Notes under the pieces: model-generated
Told to the model about the DNA's origin: nothing
The model's input: the letters and a program-made list of their open reading frames with translations, nothing else
Database searches by the model: none
Shown here: positions 62,108 to 63,572 of the stretch, in pieces
How positions within the stretch are numbered: the stretch's first letter is position 1
Layout of the letters: every line of letters begins with the position of its first letter
Assembly (NCBI GenBank): GCA_019234945.1
Contig: JAFAKX010000136.1
Span: 1-63,572 of the forward strand
Length of the DNA stretch: 63,572 nt
Direction: 5' to 3'
From: Silvibacterium sp.
GTDB lineage: Bacteria > Acidobacteriota > Terriglobia > Terriglobales > Acidobacteriaceae
Program-made: the position numbers and the translations under genes

Positions 62108-62177
62108 ACTTCCTCGCTAGAACCGGTCCAGGAGGCGGTAGATATGCGGGACCGATACCTCATAAGCCTGAAGTGAA

Positions 62178-62205
62178 GAAGAAGGCCCGGAAGCGGGTCT
62201 TCTTC
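62178..62205. other. Hairpin downstream of the integrase
   Basis: GAAGAAG-G-CCCG (62178-62189), loop GAAG, CGGG-T-CTTCTTC (62194-62205). An 11-base stem with one mismatch, 70 bases past the integrase stop. No T-run follows, so it may be a weak terminator or a mobile-element structure. Confidence 0.45.
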
Positions 62206-62268
62206 AAACAAAGAGTGAAAGAGAGCAAAAAAAAGCGAGGTTGCGAGCCCTACAAAAACCTACACAAC

Positions 62269-63572
62269 CTACATAACCTCCTCAAGCTGATTATTTTCTG
62301 CTGGTTGCGAATTGGGGAGGTTTTCATTGTTCGGGAGGAAATCCTCCTCAAGATACATGCTTGCAAGCTGGTGAATGACGGCGATTGTGACCGTATCGAA
62401 GATCAGACCTTTACCGGCCTGGCTGAGGCGCCGAGAACGCAGGCCCAGTTTTTTCAGGCGATGGCCCACCCGTTCCGGACTCAGCTTTATCTGTTCGCCT
62501 CGAAGTTCGAGAAGGCGATTCGCTTCAACCGCCACCTCGGAGACGTAGACGCTTTGCCGGTCGGCGCGACTGAGTGCGAGCGCTGCTTCTACGACGATTG
62601 CGTCAGTCAGGTCTACTCTTTGATAGCGGTCTTCACTATTTTGCCCTTTCAGCCGAAGGACTAATCTGTTGCGCAGCTCCGGTTCATCCACGATACAGCT
62701 CCCGAGGGCCGATGCGATGGCGGCAGCTTCCAGCGGCAGACCGTGGGCGACGAACTGACTGTGACGTACCACATCCAGATGCGCTTCGCGGTACTGGTTG
62801 AGGTGCTTCGGCATGTATTCGATGTGCGTCTGCAGCCAGGCAGGACGGCTCGCCGCTTTGATAAGCATGGGAGTGATGTGGACCTGGACGGAATGGAGGA
62901 TTTTATGTGCCCCAGGGTCATCGCCGACGTAGATCGCCGTCATCATTGGGGAACCGTTGAAAGAATCCCCTTCGACCAGATAGCATTTCGGATCGGTAAG
63001 ATCGCTTAATAAGGCGGCTGTCCGCTCATCTAGATCGGGCTTCGACAAAAGACAGGTTCCACAGGCAGCACTTTTTAGCACCCCCAGGTCGCTCCGCCGA
63101 AATCCCGCTACCCGTCCCGGTTGACAACAGTAGTCGCGCAGGCATTCAAGCACGAGCGTCGCATGGTACATCGGGCCGGTTATCACGAGGCATGGCAAGA
63201 CACGCAATACATCATGGAACCACGTGGCGATGCTCCAGTAAGTGACAAGCTCGGCGGAGGCCTCGGGCAGGTGTGTCCGCTCCACGACACTCTTCTTAAT
63301 CCAGCGGAAAATCTCGGCAGCGGTCGCCTTCCGCTGCCGAACTGGCGCAGCCGCTGGTTCTGTTTCCGGATCTGACGCCACGGCGCTGGGCGATGAGGGG
63401 CCGCCAGAGCCCGCGTCGCTTCCGTCTTCGGCGACGACCGAAGGAGGAGCTCCTGCCGTCGCGTGAGTCTCAGCCGGAGAACGGACGCTGCCTGGCTCGC
63501 GGAGCAATTCCTTAGCGAGAGTGGCGAGCGTCCGCGACCTCGGCGCGGGTTTAAGTGCAGGAGCTACTGACA
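62269..63572 (-). CDS. DUF3631-like helicase/primase-associated protein with degenerate P-loop (cut by right edge)
   Basis: About 434 residues visible; the frame is open to the right edge, so the start is missing. A Pro/Ala/Ser/Glu-rich leader (63250-63572) precedes HLPEASAELVTYWSIATWFHDVLRVLPCLVITGP, which matches the start of the DUF3631/bacteriophage primase-helicase ATPase. The Walker A site reads TGPMYHATL with no GK(S/T), so ATP binding is doubtful. A KxYLVEG-like strand, then a long linker, then a winged-helix end (KLSPERVGHRLKKLGLRSRRLSQAGKGLIFD) follow. It belongs to the element anchored at tRNA-Leu. Function unknown. Confidence 0.6.
   Translation of the reverse strand, partial: SVAPALKPAPRSRTLATLAKELLREPGSVRSPAETHATAGAPPSVVAEDGSDAGSGGPSSPSAVASDPETEPAAAPVRQRKATAAEIFRWIKKSVVERTHLPEASAELVTYWSIATWFHDVLRVLPCLVITGPMYHATLVLECLRDYCCQPGRVAGFRRSDLGVLKSAACGTCLLSKPDLDERTAALLSDLTDPKCYLVEGDSFNGSPMMTAIYVGDDPGAHKILHSVQVHITPMLIKAASRPAWLQTHIEYMPKHLNQYREAHLDVVRHSQFVAHGLPLEAAAIASALGSCIVDEPELRNRLVLRLKGQNSEDRYQRVDLTDAIVVEAALALSRADRQSVYVSEVAVEANRLLELRGEQIKLSPERVGHRLKKLGLRSRRLSQAGKGLIFDTVTIAVIHQLASMYLEEDFLPNNENLPNSQPAENNQLEEVM

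Larger units (their letters stand above)
60801..63572 (+). mobile_element. Left end of an integrative element in tRNA-Leu (partial)
   Basis: The tyrosine recombinase gene starts 72 bases after the tRNA-Leu 3' end, the classic arrangement in which the attL core is the tRNA 3' half (about 60801-60823, TTCGAGTCCCTT... to CCA). The following genes are unlike the surrounding housekeeping ones and read toward the right edge. No second copy of the tRNA end occurs in the window, so attR must lie outside. Confidence 0.6.

Overview
The window is about 60 percent G+C and looks like a chromosomal segment of an Acidobacteriota member, most likely class Terriglobia (family Acidobacteriaceae or a close relative). 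This is inferred from gene content: small secreted proteins with a VPFxFxVxN...LPAG...LVFDK signature, a CPNCSERL/CGYYLSCADYY mini zinc-ribbon protein, a Tat-exported GH127 enzyme, a M28 peptidase next to gamma-glutamyltransferase, and a yceD-rpmF-plsX cluster. No 16S gene or species marker is present, so the genus is not called.

Layout. 1-1715 (minus): a two-gene conflict-type module, a DUF4062-SIR2 protein overlapping the start of an nSTAND1 NTPase that runs off the left edge. 1916-10344 (minus): MBL-rhodanese sulfur enzyme, aminotransferase, adenine deaminase, GluQ, and a three-gene membrane electron-transfer unit (tetraheme cytochrome, four-cluster ferredoxin, NrfD). 10466-20000: small secreted proteins with clear promoters and terminators, a decayed outer-membrane gene, a K+ channel, an AsmA-like protein, a His-rich peptide, an amylase/sugar-permease pair and a beheaded spermidine-synthase-like gene. 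20041-31712: LamG-like protein, sugar transferase and Wza-type exporter (exopolysaccharide), GNAT, sialate O-acetylesterase, M28 peptidase, GGT and a ParDE pair. 31871-44343: asnS, arginase, a Fic protein with an inverted-repeat upstream region, ddl, aldo/keto reductase, fabD, YceI, GH127.

44404-55013 is a purine-catabolism locus. guaD is divergent from allB, the three xanthine dehydrogenase subunits, uraD, uraH, urate oxidase, allC, (S)-ureidoglycine aminohydrolase and a second M20 amidohydrolase, mostly joined by ATGA or GTGA overlaps. With the adenine deaminase at 5248-6948 the window encodes every step from adenine or guanine to glyoxylate, CO2 and ammonia, using the plant-type ureide route. 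A MoaB/Mog gene at 58278 may serve the molybdenum enzyme.

55072-60612 is housekeeping (yceD, rpmF, plsX, a TonB-like protein, moaB, DedA-like, OsmC) plus an orphan kinase-dimerisation-like peptide. From the tRNA-Leu(CAG) at 60737 to the right edge an integrative element begins: a tyrosine recombinase and a DUF3631-like gene with a ruined Walker A motif, cut by the edge.

Most interesting for follow-up: the SIR2/nSTAND1 pair, in which both expected SIR2 catalytic residues look substituted; the start of the tRNA-Leu element; the purine operon; the candidate sigma-54 promoter at 10753; and the electron-transfer unit without a catalytic subunit.
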